Numbered from the stretch's first letter, positions 26,631-36,095 are shown. The stretch: 64,000 bases of DNA from SLDF01 sp964537925 (GCA_964537925.1 CAZICV010000002.1:62001-126000); one strand, 5' to 3'. Numbers and translations are program-made. Notes: a model not told the origin generated them from the sequence alone.

Positions 26631-27029
26631 TTATTCCACTTCTACATCCACTATGATATACCCGTCGGGATACACGGACGAATACAGGATCTCATAACCG
26701 GATGCGATCACCTCGATCCGGTCCAGTCCCAGCTCCTGTGCATAGGCAGGGTACACTTCCGCATTGCCTTCGGCGGGAGGCATGAAGATCCCTCCTCCGG
26801 GATACGGGCTCATGAATACGATGGCCATCTGGATACCGGTACTGCCTTCGCCGGTATCGGCCGGCTCGTACAGTGTGATGTCCATCTTGTTGCCGCTCCA
26901 CGGGTATCCCGGCGGGTAGGCGATCAGGCAGCCACCCATGCCGGGCAGGCATCCTGTTCCGTGTTTTTTCCCGATGATACAATCGGGTTTGAGCGCAGTC
27001 GCTCCTGAAAATAGTCCTGCTGCAGCCAT
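26631..27029 (-). CDS. Uncharacterised small protein
   Basis: This 132-residue protein has no recognised family. It starts MAAAGLFSGATALKPDCIIG, then has a Gly/Pro/aromatic-rich stretch (GCLIAYPPGYPWSGNKMD and SPYPGGGIFMPPAEG) and an acidic C-terminus ending VDVEVE. There is no classical signal peptide. It is followed on the same strand by small exported candidates. It looks coding from codon usage and lack of a competing frame. Confidence 0.62.
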   Translation of the reverse strand: MAAAGLFSGATALKPDCIIGKKHGTGCLPGMGGCLIAYPPGYPWSGNKMDITLYEPADTGEGSTGIQMAIVFMSPYPGGGIFMPPAEGNAEVYPAYAQELGLDRIEVIASGYEILYSSVYPDGYIIVDVEVE

Positions 27030-27119
27030 GTCGGTATTTGATTGTGATTATATCACTATTCTATGTGCTCTTTCGTTCCGGATTTTGTGTTCTGCCATGA
27101 TTACAGCACCGGGGAAAGG

Positions 27120-27150
27120 TACTCCTGTAGCCCGTGGAGCTACAGGAGTA
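27120..27150 (-). terminator. Terminator hairpin of the S8 protease gene
   Basis: Perfect 12-bp arms TACTCCTGTAGC and GCTACAGGAGTA flank a 7-nt loop, 10 nt beyond the protease stop codon. On the minus strand the stem is followed by a C/T-rich stretch rather than a pure T-run. Confidence 0.65.
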
Positions 27151-27159
27151 TCCGAATCG

Positions 27160-29931
27160 TCATTGAATGATCAGTGTTTGGTTATCCGCTACTACTCCGT
27201 CGATTACCAGCACCAGGTTATAGCCTCCTGGCTTATAGTCTGAAACATCGATCTGGTGCATGCTGCTACCTTGGGTCAGTATATAGTTGTTTTGTGATCT
27301 GCCGGACCTGTCCGTTACCACCAGGTACGCGCTTTGTGCGTCCCCGATCTCATAAGATACGAGTACATGAGTATTAGCAGGGTTGGGGGCAACCTGTTCG
27401 ATCCAGCATTGCCTTACCACTACAGTGATGTCATCATAGGCTTTTGATCCGTCCGTTTCGGATATCACTTCCAGCAGGTACTTAGAGGTGATCTCAGGCG
27501 CTACCGTAGCCGTTCTACCTGTAGAGAGGAGGTTGCCATGCGGATCATACCAGTTGTAGATGACCTGTTCCGGTATGTTGGCGGCAATCACAGAGGCAGT
27601 CTCGTTTTTCCGGATCTGTATGTCCCCGCCGGCATTGGCCGAGAGGGCTCTCCTGGGTGATTTTCGGATGGTGAAATGTTCGGCTCCGGTTATATCCTCA
27701 TTGGAGGAGTAGTAGTTTTGTGCCACTCTGTAGTGGTAAGTTTTTTCTTCAGAAGCATCGTGTGAGAGAAAACTGAAGCCAACATACAGCGGTATCCTTT
27801 TGCCAGTTTCGAATTCGATCTGCTCGAGCCTGATCTTGTCCTTCAGGATGATAAATTCTCTCTGTTTCATGATCCTGACGTCCGGATGCACTTCCAGGGC
27901 TTCGCGCAGTATCTCCCAACCTTCGTCGTTAGTGATGATGCGGATTTCAGCATCTGCCACGATCGGGGGCGACTCTTCATCCTCGGCGATCTCAAACACC
28001 AGATCGAATGCCTGGTCGCGGTCTGTAGCGTTGCCGACAAGCATAAACCGTCCGAGCGGGTACCGGATGCCATCGATCTCAGGTAGCACGATACCTGGAT
28101 GTATATCAATGATCGTTACGTTGCGAAGCGCTACATTGTTGTTGTAATATACATCGTGCTCAAGGTGATTAGGGTAAATGGTGATCGGGTCGCTGCTGAT
28201 GTTCTCGATCCTCGCCAGCAGGCAGGAGGCCCAATTGGCGTGGATGTAGGGATTGATGATATTCCATTCGAACTCGAATATATAGCTCTCGCCCGGAGGT
28301 ATATCCGGTATTGGTAGTACTCCTACGATATCTCCGATGGTCGGCAGCGAACCATCCCAGTTCTGCGGCCAGGAAGAGGAGCTGGAAGCTTTTGTCCAGT
28401 AAAGCGCGAGATCGCCCTGACCATTGCTGGATACACAACTCTTATTCCAGACCCGCACATAGACATAGACCGGCTGGGAAGAGTTGTATTCAGGCTCCTG
28501 GTGCTTTTGGTTGGTAAAGCCGTCCTGTTGATTTCTCACCCAGATATCCGGACTCTTATCAAACCACCAGCCCCAGGCATAGCTGCCCGGGTACCCGAAG
28601 TCCTCCGGGCGGTCTTTCATATACAGGTCGAGGCTGGTACTGAGCGCCCCCTGTGCTGCTTTGACCGCTCTGTAGGCATTGAGCCGGCCTGTGCCCACTA
28701 CACCCGGAAAACTGGCTGCATCTACAACCGGGTCGGTGGTGTTTTTCAGAATATCCTGCGTCCAGTTTGAGGTGAGACAGGGGTTGACCGAATACATAAG
28801 TGCCGCCGTGCCGGAGACGATGGGAGTACTTTGTGAAGTACCGCCCCAACATCCATAATAGGGCCAGGGATTTGTCCCTCCGGAAGTTTCGCCACCACCC
28901 ATGATCCGGTAGCCCGGTGCACATAAATCAACCTCCGGGTAATGACTGTTGGTGGATGAGCCGGAGCACGATTCGCTGTTCACATGCCGGTCATCCTTGC
29001 CTGAACTGCTGATGACGATTGTTCTCGGGTCTTCATGGCCCGAGAACGGGTACAACCTCAGTCCGCCGCAGTGCATACTGCCGTTGCCCGCTGCCCTGAT
29101 GATCGTTGTCCCATTGCCGAGGATCTCCTGTTCGGCCAGCAGGTAGGACGTAGGTGGGCTGCACCCGGCAAACCAGCTCAGTGAAATGATATCTGCACCT
29201 AGTACCGTACTGGCGTATACACAGGGCGAAAGCCCCCACGAGTTGAACATGATTTTCGTGTTCCACCCGATCGACACCATCTGCCCGTTGGATACATCGC
29301 CGGGGTTCACCGTTTCCGCTGCGAGGATCGTAGCTACAGAAGTACCGTGCGAGGTAGGAGTGAACGGAGTTCCGCTCTGGAAGTTGGAGGGGGGATCTAT
29401 CTTGCCGACGAGATCCGGGTGGAGCGGGTCGATACCGTCATCCGTTACTGCGACTTTCACCGAAGGGCTTCCTTTCGTAATATCCCAGGCCAGGGGCGCC
29501 TGGATCGTCTGCAGGTGCCAGAGCCAGTCATTGGACGGATCGTTGAGTATCAGCCACCACATATAGTCGCCGGGATCAGCCAGGGTTTGGGGCATATAGC
29601 ATTTTTCGACGGATAAAAACAGCTCGTTGTTGTCATTGATCTTGTTCAGTGAGGCAAAGAGCTCGTCTTCGCTCAGCGCGGTATTCAGCTCGTACAGGTT
29701 TCTCAGTTCAGTTGTCTTGGCAAAGTGGAAGGGCTGATTGATTTCCGTGATGCCAAACGTGCTAAGTACAAGTGCGAATCGAGGATCAACAGACTTTTCA
29801 CCTCTGACCGGTATGATACCGGGATCGCGGACTATGATCCATACCTGGCCAGGATAAAACTGTTCCTGCGCATATAGTGACAGGGGTGAGATGAGTAAGG
29901 CGAAGGTGAATAATGCTAAGATCTGTTTCAT
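27160..29931 (-). CDS. Secreted subtilisin-like (S8) protease with T9SS sorting domain
   Basis: This 923-residue protein has a signal peptide (1-21) and a propeptide-like region to about 145. A subtilase domain follows with catalytic Asp164 (VTDDGID), His195 (SHGTSV), oxyanion Asn283 (AAGNGS) and Ser366 (GTSQSTP). A roughly 400-residue beta-rich region comes next. The C-terminal 85 residues form a type A Por-secretion sorting domain, starting VAPNPANTHVLVSYEI and ending GYNLVLVIDGVVADNQTLIIQ. The protein should cross the outer membrane by type IX secretion and act extracellularly. It is monocistronic, with its own terminator. Confidence 0.93.
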   Translation of the reverse strand: MKQILALFTFALLISPLSLYAQEQFYPGQVWIIVRDPGIIPVRGEKSVDPRFALVLSTFGITEINQPFHFAKTTELRNLYELNTALSEDELFASLNKINDNNELFLSVEKCYMPQTLADPGDYMWWLILNDPSNDWLWHLQTIQAPLAWDITKGSPSVKVAVTDDGIDPLHPDLVGKIDPPSNFQSGTPFTPTSHGTSVATILAAETVNPGDVSNGQMVSIGWNTKIMFNSWGLSPCVYASTVLGADIISLSWFAGCSPPTSYLLAEQEILGNGTTIIRAAGNGSMHCGGLRLYPFSGHEDPRTIVISSSGKDDRHVNSESCSGSSTNSHYPEVDLCAPGYRIMGGGETSGGTNPWPYYGCWGGTSQSTPIVSGTAALMYSVNPCLTSNWTQDILKNTTDPVVDAASFPGVVGTGRLNAYRAVKAAQGALSTSLDLYMKDRPEDFGYPGSYAWGWWFDKSPDIWVRNQQDGFTNQKHQEPEYNSSQPVYVYVRVWNKSCVSSNGQGDLALYWTKASSSSSWPQNWDGSLPTIGDIVGVLPIPDIPPGESYIFEFEWNIINPYIHANWASCLLARIENISSDPITIYPNHLEHDVYYNNNVALRNVTIIDIHPGIVLPEIDGIRYPLGRFMLVGNATDRDQAFDLVFEIAEDEESPPIVADAEIRIITNDEGWEILREALEVHPDVRIMKQREFIILKDKIRLEQIEFETGKRIPLYVGFSFLSHDASEEKTYHYRVAQNYYSSNEDITGAEHFTIRKSPRRALSANAGGDIQIRKNETASVIAANIPEQVIYNWYDPHGNLLSTGRTATVAPEITSKYLLEVISETDGSKAYDDITVVVRQCWIEQVAPNPANTHVLVSYEIGDAQSAYLVVTDRSGRSQNNYILTQGSSMHQIDVSDYKPGGYNLVLVIDGVVADNQTLIIQ

Positions 29932-30504
29932 ATACGCTCATTTAAAGGTTGAAAAGCTCAGAATGCCCGTCAGACAGTCATCGCTGCTGATCCGGTGAGC
30001 GGGTTTGCCTGATATATGCTACTGCGAACTTGACACCGCGCAGGCTGGAATGCCATCATATGTGCGCTCGCGCCTCCGCGGGGCTTCTGTAGCAGATTTT
30101 TTTGAACGCTGCATTGAGGGTGATATATTCAAATATGCGAAAATTTATTCCCATAAAGAATACTTTGTCAAATATTGACAAGCGAAAGTTATATACAGCT
30201 ATTCTTCTGCAAGTATAGGTGCATATCAGGGGCGTATCCTGCCTGGCTTAAAAACCGGTCGCCCGGAGAATGAGCAGGTCTTAGAGAGAGCGTGCCGCGA
30301 GGTGTGTTCCGTCGCTATCTGTGCAATAGTCGCTTTACAGGCATGTGTCAAAGAAGAGAACGTTGCCTTGCCTGGTGCCAGCATACTTTCCTTGCAGTCG
30401 GCGGACCGGGGGTGTGGGCTGCGGCGGTATGCCAAACGGAGATATGGCTGACTGTATCCCGTATGGATATAAATGGGGCAAAAATGTTGGCTGTTGTACG
30501 GCTT
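29932..30504. other. 573-bp intergenic region, no convincing gene
   Basis: This is the upstream region of the protease gene. The only structure seen is an operator-like inverted repeat, TTGTCAA-ATA-TTGACAA (30165-30181), in an AT-rich patch. Open frames here are short and overlap the opposite lipoprotein gene. Confidence 0.5.
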
Positions 30505-30768
30505 TTATTCGTTGACCGGCTGCTGTGGTGCCTGGCTGCCTCCTGCGGATCCCACGGCCAGGACCGAATCCGGTACAGCGCGCAGGCTCTGCCAGCGGGC
30601 AGCTTCCGTCTTGCGGTCGTACTGCTGGGCAGGCAGTTCCGTACCCTCATACGCCTGATCGATCGCTACCCGCTGGGTGGAGCAGGCTGCAAAGAGTGAA
30701 CCGAGACCCACCAGCAGGATGATTGCCGGGAAGTGGCGGATCGTAGCGATGCTGCGGGCGGTCTTCAT
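30505..30768 (-). CDS. Small lipoprotein
   Basis: The 87-residue predicted lipoprotein starts at ATG 30768 (MKTARSIATIRHFPA). A hydrophobic stretch (IILLVGLGSLFAA) leads to the lipobox Cys near residue 29 (LFAACSTQ). The remainder is polar and Ala/Gln-rich without a known domain. The lipobox gives good support for secretion; the function is unknown. Confidence 0.7.
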   Translation of the reverse strand: MKTARSIATIRHFPAIILLVGLGSLFAACSTQRVAIDQAYEGTELPAQQYDRKTEAARWQSLRAVPDSVLAVGSAGGSQAPQQPVNE

Positions 30769-30889
30769 AAGCCGGATGGTTTTTGACTGGACATACTGCT
30801 GATCAAGATACGAAAAAACGGTTGATGTTATTTTGCGACGGGTGTACATTTTCGGGTGTCCGGAGCCAATGGTTGGGTTATACAGCCAT

Positions 30890-30902
30890 ATCTTACTAAG
30901 AT
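30890..30902 (+). repeat. Short intergenic palindrome, copy 3
   Basis: ATCTTACTAAGAT, one central base different from the other copies, is followed by ACG and a T-run. Confidence 0.65.
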
Positions 30903-31147
30903 ACGCAGTTTTTGCGTCAAAGACGCGTGTCCTGCGGACGGCGCCACTTTGTCTATATATTGTCTCTCACAGATGCCACGAATTTGCCTGATGTTGCGAG
31001 AAGTGATCTGCGCTCATCTGTGCAATATGTGAGCTAATAACTGCGGGTCTTGAAAACATACTGCTCGAAAAAAATGCCGGTCTCTGGGAGAGAGCGAGGG
31101 AAGAGTTTGAGGCGTTTGGCTTGTTTGATGGTATATCAGTACAGTCC

Positions 31148-31160
31148 ATCTTATTAAGAT
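31148..31160 (+). repeat. Short intergenic palindrome, copy 4
   Basis: Perfect core ATCTTATTAAGAT preceded by CC and followed by ACGACATTTT. Confidence 0.72.
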
Positions 31161-31743
31161 ACGACATTTTCGCCGTAATACCGGAATGAACGGCCTGTTT
31201 TTGCCGCTGTAAGTTTTCCAGCAGAAGCGTGCAGGCGGGTGGATATGGAGCAGCAGCGTCGGAAGTGAGCTGCTGAGTGTAGCCGGGTCTGAATGGCGCT
31301 GCCGGGTCGCCGTATTTACGAACAGGTAGCTTTGCGGGTAGCAGCGAACGGCTTAGCTGCGCAGCGGTCACGCGATGCGTAGGAAAACCAGGTGGCAAAA
31401 ACCAGCCTTGTCCCGATTGGTTCGGGATGGTTCTTTTGTGTCAAGACAAAAGAACCGCTGCCCGCGTAGGGCAATGAAGCCTATACGCCGGTAGCGGAGA
31501 AGAGAGGTTAAACAGCTGGTACAATCGGCAGTCTTGAGAACTAGCTGAACGAAAAAAAGCCGGGTTTGCGAGAGGTGTGAGAGTTGAGTGCATACGTCCA
31601 TACAATTTGTGAGCCAAATCGACCACACAAAGCAACTTTCCTATCCGATCGGGATATTTTGATCATTAAAATATCTATATTGGATATGAATATCCGTTTT
31701 GGTATGCCGGAGGCGACAGCTCCGGTATCGCGTAGCGCAGCGC

Positions 31744-32136
31744 TCATGCTCCCGGTGACACGCCGGTCTCCGGCTCCCAGCTCCCCGACTGCCTCGCCAG
31801 ATCGATCACCGCCTGTCCCTGTGGGGTCATGAGGCCCTCGCAGATCAGCCGGTCGGCGCGCTCGCGGTTGATCGGGCTCCACTGGCTCCGCGGCTTGCGC
31901 GGGGAGAAAGTGCGGTAGTAGCTCTCGTGGTCCCGCTTCTTGGTCTTGCTGTCGATCCAGCCATAGCAGAGGGCTTCTTCGACGGTGGCCTCGTAGGGGA
32001 TACAGGGCACGGCGCTCTTTTTGTGGTAGATGATCAGCCAGAGGCCCGTATGTGTGGCGCTGTGCGTCGCCAGCCAGTCACGCCACTCCTGGCGGGTGGT
32101 CATGTGGATAGCCGGTCTGCCGTCTTTTATCTCCAT
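31744..32136 (-). CDS. YdeI/OmpD-associated family protein, C-terminally truncated
   Basis: This 130-residue protein has the family start DGRPAIHMTTRQEWRDWLATH and the conserved core LCYGWIDSKTKKRDHESYYRTFSPRKPRSQWSPIN. Family members are usually about 190 residues and end in a helical domain with a basic tail. Here the protein stops shortly after MTPQGQAVIDLARQSGSW. The lost third abuts the repeat-rich region at 30769-31743, so a rearrangement probably removed it. It may be non-functional. It lies 33 nt downstream of the DinB gene. Confidence 0.8.
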   Translation of the reverse strand: MEIKDGRPAIHMTTRQEWRDWLATHSATHTGLWLIIYHKKSAVPCIPYEATVEEALCYGWIDSKTKKRDHESYYRTFSPRKPRSQWSPINRERADRLICEGLMTPQGQAVIDLARQSGSWEPETGVSPGA

Positions 32137-32169
32137 TATGGACAGGTGTGGGCGATAGGGGTGAGGGGA

Positions 32170-32643
32170 TCAGCGTACACCCTGACGGATCATCTTTTTG
32201 ATGATCACGATCTGTCCCAGGTGGTAATGGGTATGCTCGATCAGGCCGTGCAGGTTGCGGTAGTAGCTGCCGTACTGTTCGCCTGCGAAGGTTTCGCCGA
32301 GCTTTTCTTCTGGTAGCGCTTCGATCAGCACGGCCAGTTCCTCCACATCCGCCCAGATCTCCTCGCGGAACCGGTCCCAGTCTTCGGCGGACTGTACGGG
32401 CGGATGGTCGAAGCTGTAGATATCCTTGGCGTCTATGGGCTGTCCCTGCAGCACGCGCTTGATCGCCCGCACATAGTAGGTGGTGTGATAGGCCAGCGCC
32501 AGGATCGTGTTGAGGTCGTAGAGGCGGGTATTGGCCTCTTCCCAGGTGACGTCTGCGAGGTGCGGCTGCATACTGGATACGGTCCAGTTGCCGCCGAAGT
32601 GTACGTCTCTCAGGTGTTTGGCGATCTGTGGGGTCAGGTTCAT
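32170..32643 (-). CDS. DinB-like four-helix-bundle protein (DUF1572 type)
   Basis: The 157-residue protein starts at ATG 32643 (MNLTPQIAKHLRDVHFGGNWT); the upstream frame is not conserved. The DinB-fold metal histidines are visible in LAYHTTYY and in the C-terminal LIEHTHYHLGQIVIIKK. Members include bacillithiol/mycothiol-type thiol transferases and uncharacterised proteins, and the substrate is not known here. It is probably co-transcribed with the YdeI-like gene. Confidence 0.9.
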   Translation of the reverse strand: MNLTPQIAKHLRDVHFGGNWTVSSMQPHLADVTWEEANTRLYDLNTILALAYHTTYYVRAIKRVLQGQPIDAKDIYSFDHPPVQSAEDWDRFREEIWADVEELAVLIEALPEEKLGETFAGEQYGSYYRNLHGLIEHTHYHLGQIVIIKKMIRQGVR

Positions 32644-33011
32644 GTGCCGGTTTGATTTTTGGGGTGGTAAGGCAAATATAGTGAAAGCCCGGCTCAGCGT
32701 CTGCAGGCATAGAGAAAGCGGGGAGAGGGCTGGTAGATTCTGCGCCGGAGGTAGGCGGGGCAATGCTTGCCAAAGACTTCATCCGTCTAAAACTGGCGGA
32801 TGAGGCAAGGAATGACGATTAGCGGCCTGGATCAGGCTGTACTTTCACACATTATAATGGAGAGAATGGCGCGCTGTCATCTTCCTTCACATACGAAGCT
32901 ACTCAGATGGTTTTAGGTGGAAACGCTACATTTATTCATTGTAAACTGTATATTGGAAAGAGATTATAGCCGTATGTAGTAATAGTAGCTGAAATCTTAA
33001 TGACAGATTAG
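32644..33011. other. Intergenic region, transition to AT-rich DNA
   Basis: No gene or clear signal is seen. Base composition drops in GC from about 32860, marking the left edge of an AT-rich segment that carries the next two genes. Confidence 0.5.
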
Positions 33012-33480
33012 ATGATAATCATCAAAAAGCCTGCGAACTGTTCAAGAGAAGAGCTTGAGCTATTTAAGAACCTAGTTCTGGAAGGGAAGCAAGTTGATCC
33101 AGATGGTTTGGAAGATCGTATTAAACATTGCAAGCTGTTGGGTTTTTTATTACAGCGACAACGATGAGTTAGTTGGAGTATCCGCCATAAAAACAAAGAG
33201 TCAGGGTATTGTTAAAGCAATTAGATTGAAGGCGGGAATTTCAGATGATGAGAACCCGAAATACGAGTTAGGATATTCTGTGACAAAGAGAGTATATAGA
33301 AAGCGGGGTATTAATAGATCTCTCAATGATAGGTTGTTGCAAGAAGTTGGTGATGAAAAAGTGTATAGCACCACTGACAACGATACTATGAGGAAGTACC
33401 TATCGAAAAAAGGATTCATTAAAAAGGGAGAGTCGTTTAAAGGGAAATATAATGAAAATTTGAAATATTTCGAAAGATAG
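33012..33480 (+). pseudogene. GNAT-type acetyltransferase gene with a frameshift in a T run
   Basis: Frame 1 from ATG 33012 reads MIIIKKPANCSREELELFKN and on to KHCKLLGF, then fails. The downstream frame reads YYSDNDELVGVSAIKT, YELGYSVTKRVYRKRGINR and later FIKKGESFKGKY. Removing one T from the six-T run near 33133-33138 joins them into a single GNAT-like protein of about 155 residues. The acetyl-CoA loop region KRVYRKRGINRSL is present. This may be a true pseudogene, homopolymer phase variation or a sequencing error. AT-rich composition points to recent acquisition. Confidence 0.75.
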
Positions 33481-33505
33481 CTTTTGTGTTTAAAATGCTT
33501 TGTTG

Positions 33506-33910
33506 ATGATAATAGTTATTGTTAGGTGGTATATAAAAGAAGGACATGCGGATCTATTCAAAAAAATGTGGATAGATAAGATGGAGCCTGAGAACAAAAT
33601 TGGACTTTTTAGGGAATTCTTTAGCACGCCTATCGCTAGTGTGAAAGAAGAATACCATACTCTTGATGTTGAAAGCCAACATTATACCACATTTATCAAT
33701 ATCGGGATTTGGGAGAGTGTGGAAGCATTTGAAGAAGCAATTGGATGCTTTATATTAGGAAGAACACCTCATAAAACAGACTCACAAAAAAGACTTTTGG
33801 AAATATTCGATTTTGAGTACAAACTAAGGGAAAGAATTGTGATGACAGTCGAAGAAAGTAGAAGTGGAGACTGGATATTACCTCCGGCCACACTAAAGAA
33901 TAAATACTGA
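33506..33910 (+). CDS. Uncharacterised AT-rich protein, ferredoxin-like/ABM-type fold possible
   Basis: The 134-residue protein starts at ATG 33506 (MIIVIVRWYIKEGHADLFKKMW). The pattern strand-helix (IVIVRWYIKEGHADLFKKMW), then TTFINIGIWESVEAFEEAIG, resembles a dimeric alpha-beta barrel monooxygenase-like domain. No catalytic residues can be named. It lies 25 nt after the frameshifted GNAT gene in the same AT-rich segment and may have arrived with it. Confidence 0.65.
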   Translation: MIIVIVRWYIKEGHADLFKKMWIDKMEPENKIGLFREFFSTPIASVKEEYHTLDVESQHYTTFINIGIWESVEAFEEAIGCFILGRTPHKTDSQKRLLEIFDFEYKLRERIVMTVEESRSGDWILPPATLKNKY

Positions 33911-34136
33911 TATCAAAGACTTCAACTAACAGGGTATTACAAAAAGCAGAGCTTACTCATCCCAATAGCTATCATGAATTGGGCTGACTGTAGGAAATTA
34001 ACCTGTAAATAATTCGGGATTCTATTGAGTTGTAGTACCGAAAATCACCGCCAACCCCAAACCGCTGTTTTGTAATGTTTGGCGGTAGTGTCAACTTCGA
34101 TAAGACGATATGAAATATTAACCTAACCCAACCACC

Positions 34137-34700
34137 ATGACCAAACTCATCGCAGCCATCAATATGACCCTCGACGGGTATTGCGACCACACAGCCGTAA
34201 TCGCAGATGAAGAATTGCATCAGCACTATGCCGACCTGCTGCGCAATGCAGGCGCTATCCTGTACGGCAGGATCACCTATCAACTGATGGAGTACTGGCG
34301 GACCGTGGTGAAAGAGCCGACCGGCAACAAGGAAATGGACGAATTCGCCGTGATCATGGACATGGCTCCTAAGGTCGTTTTTTCCCGTACACTGCGGGAT
34401 GTCGACTGGGAGAGCGCTAGGCTGGCCGGGCAGGATATCCGCGAAGAAGTCCGGGCGCTGAAGGAAGCCGGTATGGATAGGGATAAGGATATCTATATCG
34501 GCAGCCCGAGCCTGATCGTGGCCTGTATGAACCTGGGCCTGGTGGACGAACTCCAGCTCTGTGTACATCCCGTGGTAGCCGGGAGCGGCCTGCCGTTGTT
34601 CAAAGACATGAACGACCGCACCATGCTAAAACTCGTACGGACAAAAACCTTAGGCGGCGGAGCCGTGATACTGTACTACGAGCCGGTCAGGAATGACTGA
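34137..34700 (+). CDS. Dihydrofolate reductase-like (RibD C-terminal domain) protein
   Basis: This 187-residue protein of the RibD_C/DHFR superfamily has MTKLIAAINMTLDGYCDH at the N-terminus, LLRNAGAILYGRITYQLM in the NADPH-binding region and IYIGSPSLIVACMNLGLVDELQLCVHPVVAGSGLPLF near the end. Such stand-alone proteins are NADPH-dependent reductases of unknown substrate, common in soil Bacteroidota. GC content returns to the window norm here. It is monocistronic. Confidence 0.92.
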   Translation: MTKLIAAINMTLDGYCDHTAVIADEELHQHYADLLRNAGAILYGRITYQLMEYWRTVVKEPTGNKEMDEFAVIMDMAPKVVFSRTLRDVDWESARLAGQDIREEVRALKEAGMDRDKDIYIGSPSLIVACMNLGLVDELQLCVHPVVAGSGLPLFKDMNDRTMLKLVRTKTLGGGAVILYYEPVRND

Positions 34701-34795
34701 TCCCACAGGAAAAACCGGACGAAGCGCAACGCAGGCACGTAACCAACGACTTTGCTATCAGGCGGGGAGAGAACGGGTCGCATAGCATCACAAGC

Positions 34796-35317
34796 ATGAA
34801 AATAGCCATCACGGGGACACATCGGGCAGGTAAGACCACACTCGCCGAAAAACTGGCGGAGACACTGACCGGCTATACCTTCATAGAAGAGCCGTACCAT
34901 GCGATGGAGGCATCTGGGTATGTCTTTGGCGATCTGCCGGACCTGGATGATTTCCGGGCGCAGCTTACGTATGCGATCGGGCAGGCGGAGGCCGGACACG
35001 GGGACATCATCTACGACAGGAGCCCGCTGGATATACTGGCCTATCTCCATGCCCTGGACAAGAGGAGAGATATACGGGCGGACTATGGCAGGGCACAGGA
35101 GGCAATGACCGCCATCGACCTGGTGGTTTTCGTACCGGTGGAAGAGCCGGACAGGATCATATGCACCGATGCTGACCGGCCGGGACTGCGACGCGCGGTA
35201 GACCGCATCATCCGTGCCTGGCTGGAGGACTTCGGTACGGAGACACTGGAAGTCACGGGTACACTGCAGGAACGTTGCAGCCAGGTACTGGCCAGGCTGC
35301 AGGCAGATGAGGCATAA
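34796..35317 (+). CDS. P-loop NTPase / small kinase-like protein
   Basis: This 173-residue protein has a Walker A at the very start (MKIAITGTHRAGKTTLAEKL). The Walker-B/DRSP-like segment GDIIYDRSPLDILAYLHAL follows, then VVFVPVEEPDRIICTDADRP and a C-terminal helix. The layout matches nucleoside- or NadR-like kinases (AAA_28/AAA_33). The phosphorylated substrate is unknown. A second, different protein of this type is encoded at 58413..58952. Confidence 0.85.
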   Translation: MKIAITGTHRAGKTTLAEKLAETLTGYTFIEEPYHAMEASGYVFGDLPDLDDFRAQLTYAIGQAEAGHGDIIYDRSPLDILAYLHALDKRRDIRADYGRAQEAMTAIDLVVFVPVEEPDRIICTDADRPGLRRAVDRIIRAWLEDFGTETLEVTGTLQERCSQVLARLQADEA

Positions 35318-35545
35318 CGGTTTACTGGATACGGTGGACAAAGAACACCGGCACACAACAGGTGTGTGGATGAATGGCGGGTGAAGTAGCTAATCGAACA
35401 TGCTGCTTCGCAGCCATCCCGATTGGTATCGGGATGGTATATTTACAAGGTAGTGTGCCGAATTGAAGATCAACGAAGTCAAATCCGCCACTGAGCAGGC
35501 ATCAAAACGTTAGTTGTAAAGCTGCAAAACCAAATCTAACAGGAA
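35318..35545. other. Intergenic region with shared hairpin element
   Basis: It contains a perfect 10-bp stem, CCATCCCGAT-TGGT-ATCGGGATGG (35414-35437). The same core occurs at 31412-31430. There is no T-tract, so it is not an ordinary terminator. No gene is seen. Confidence 0.55.
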
Positions 35546-35932
35546 ATGAAATTTAGACCTTTCTCTGAAACAAAATACTTATGGTTGGCAATCATACTGT
35601 TGTCCGTAATTGCCATCCTGCTAAAGTCTGTGTATAGAGAGTATGTGTACGCAAACCAGATAAACGACCTTGGAGTCGCGGACTCATCGCCTAATTTTTT
35701 TGCGGGGCTCATAACCATGCTGTTTTATTTTACCCAGGATCAGAAAATGCCGTTTAAGAAATATGCTATTTGGGCTATTGTTGGCTTGGTCGGATATGAG
35801 CTGATACAAGGAAGCGTTTTTAAAGATAACTTCTTCGATTATAAAGATATCCTCGCTTCAATCATGGGTGTTGGGGTTGGTTATTTCATTGGGTTGAAGT
35901 CGAAATTGAATTATGTCATTGCTGGCCAATGA
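35546..35932 (+). CDS. VanZ-like small membrane protein
   Basis: This 128-residue protein has about four membrane segments (near 11-27, 52-64, 74-88 and 102-118), a polar loop YREYVYANQINDLGVADSSPN and a C-terminal DYKDILASIMGVGVGYFIG typical of VanZ-like proteins. The AT-rich composition, unlike the two genes before it, suggests a separate acquisition. The function is unknown. Confidence 0.72.
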   Translation: MKFRPFSETKYLWLAIILLSVIAILLKSVYREYVYANQINDLGVADSSPNFFAGLITMLFYFTQDQKMPFKKYAIWAIVGLVGYELIQGSVFKDNFFDYKDILASIMGVGVGYFIGLKSKLNYVIAGQ

Positions 35933-36095
35933 CATAATTGCAATAAAATCGAGATGGGAGCATATGTTCATGATGAATGAAGAGCAGGTGCTATATCTGC
36001 CAGGTACCGATCATATATTAGTAGCAGCGGTTCATGCGGCTGCCCAGCCTGCGGCCAGCTGCGACGGATCGTTTTGACCATCAACAACCACCGAA

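Larger units (their letters stand above)
30769..31743. repeat. 975-bp intergenic region built from short repeats
   Basis: No gene is supported. It carries two copies of the ATCTTATTAAGAT-type palindrome and two degenerate copies of a roughly 60-bp sequence beginning GTCTTGA (near 31046 and 31535). It also has a CCCGATTGGT...CGGGATGG element at 31412-31430, shared with 35418-35437, and an 11-bp hairpin GGTTCTTTTGT/ACAAAAGAACC (31429-31456). The region looks like a graveyard of small repeats next to a truncated gene. Confidence 0.55.

Noticed and set aside
30292..30699. A 135-codon plus-strand frame opposite the small lipoprotein gene
   Set aside because: It overlaps the minus-strand gene that has a proper signal and lipobox, and its product has no pattern of a real protein.
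31368..31628. Open frame with a small Cys/Arg-rich product in the repeat region
   Set aside because: The frame consists of repeat sequences and hairpin arms, with no start signal or domain. It is treated as non-coding repeat DNA.
33923..35516. Possible integron attC-like boundaries: CAACTAAC (33923) and GTTAGTTG (35509) around small stand-alone genes
   Set aside because: The core does not fit GTTRRRY, no paired imperfect palindrome connects them, no second site sits between cassettes and no integrase gene is in the window.
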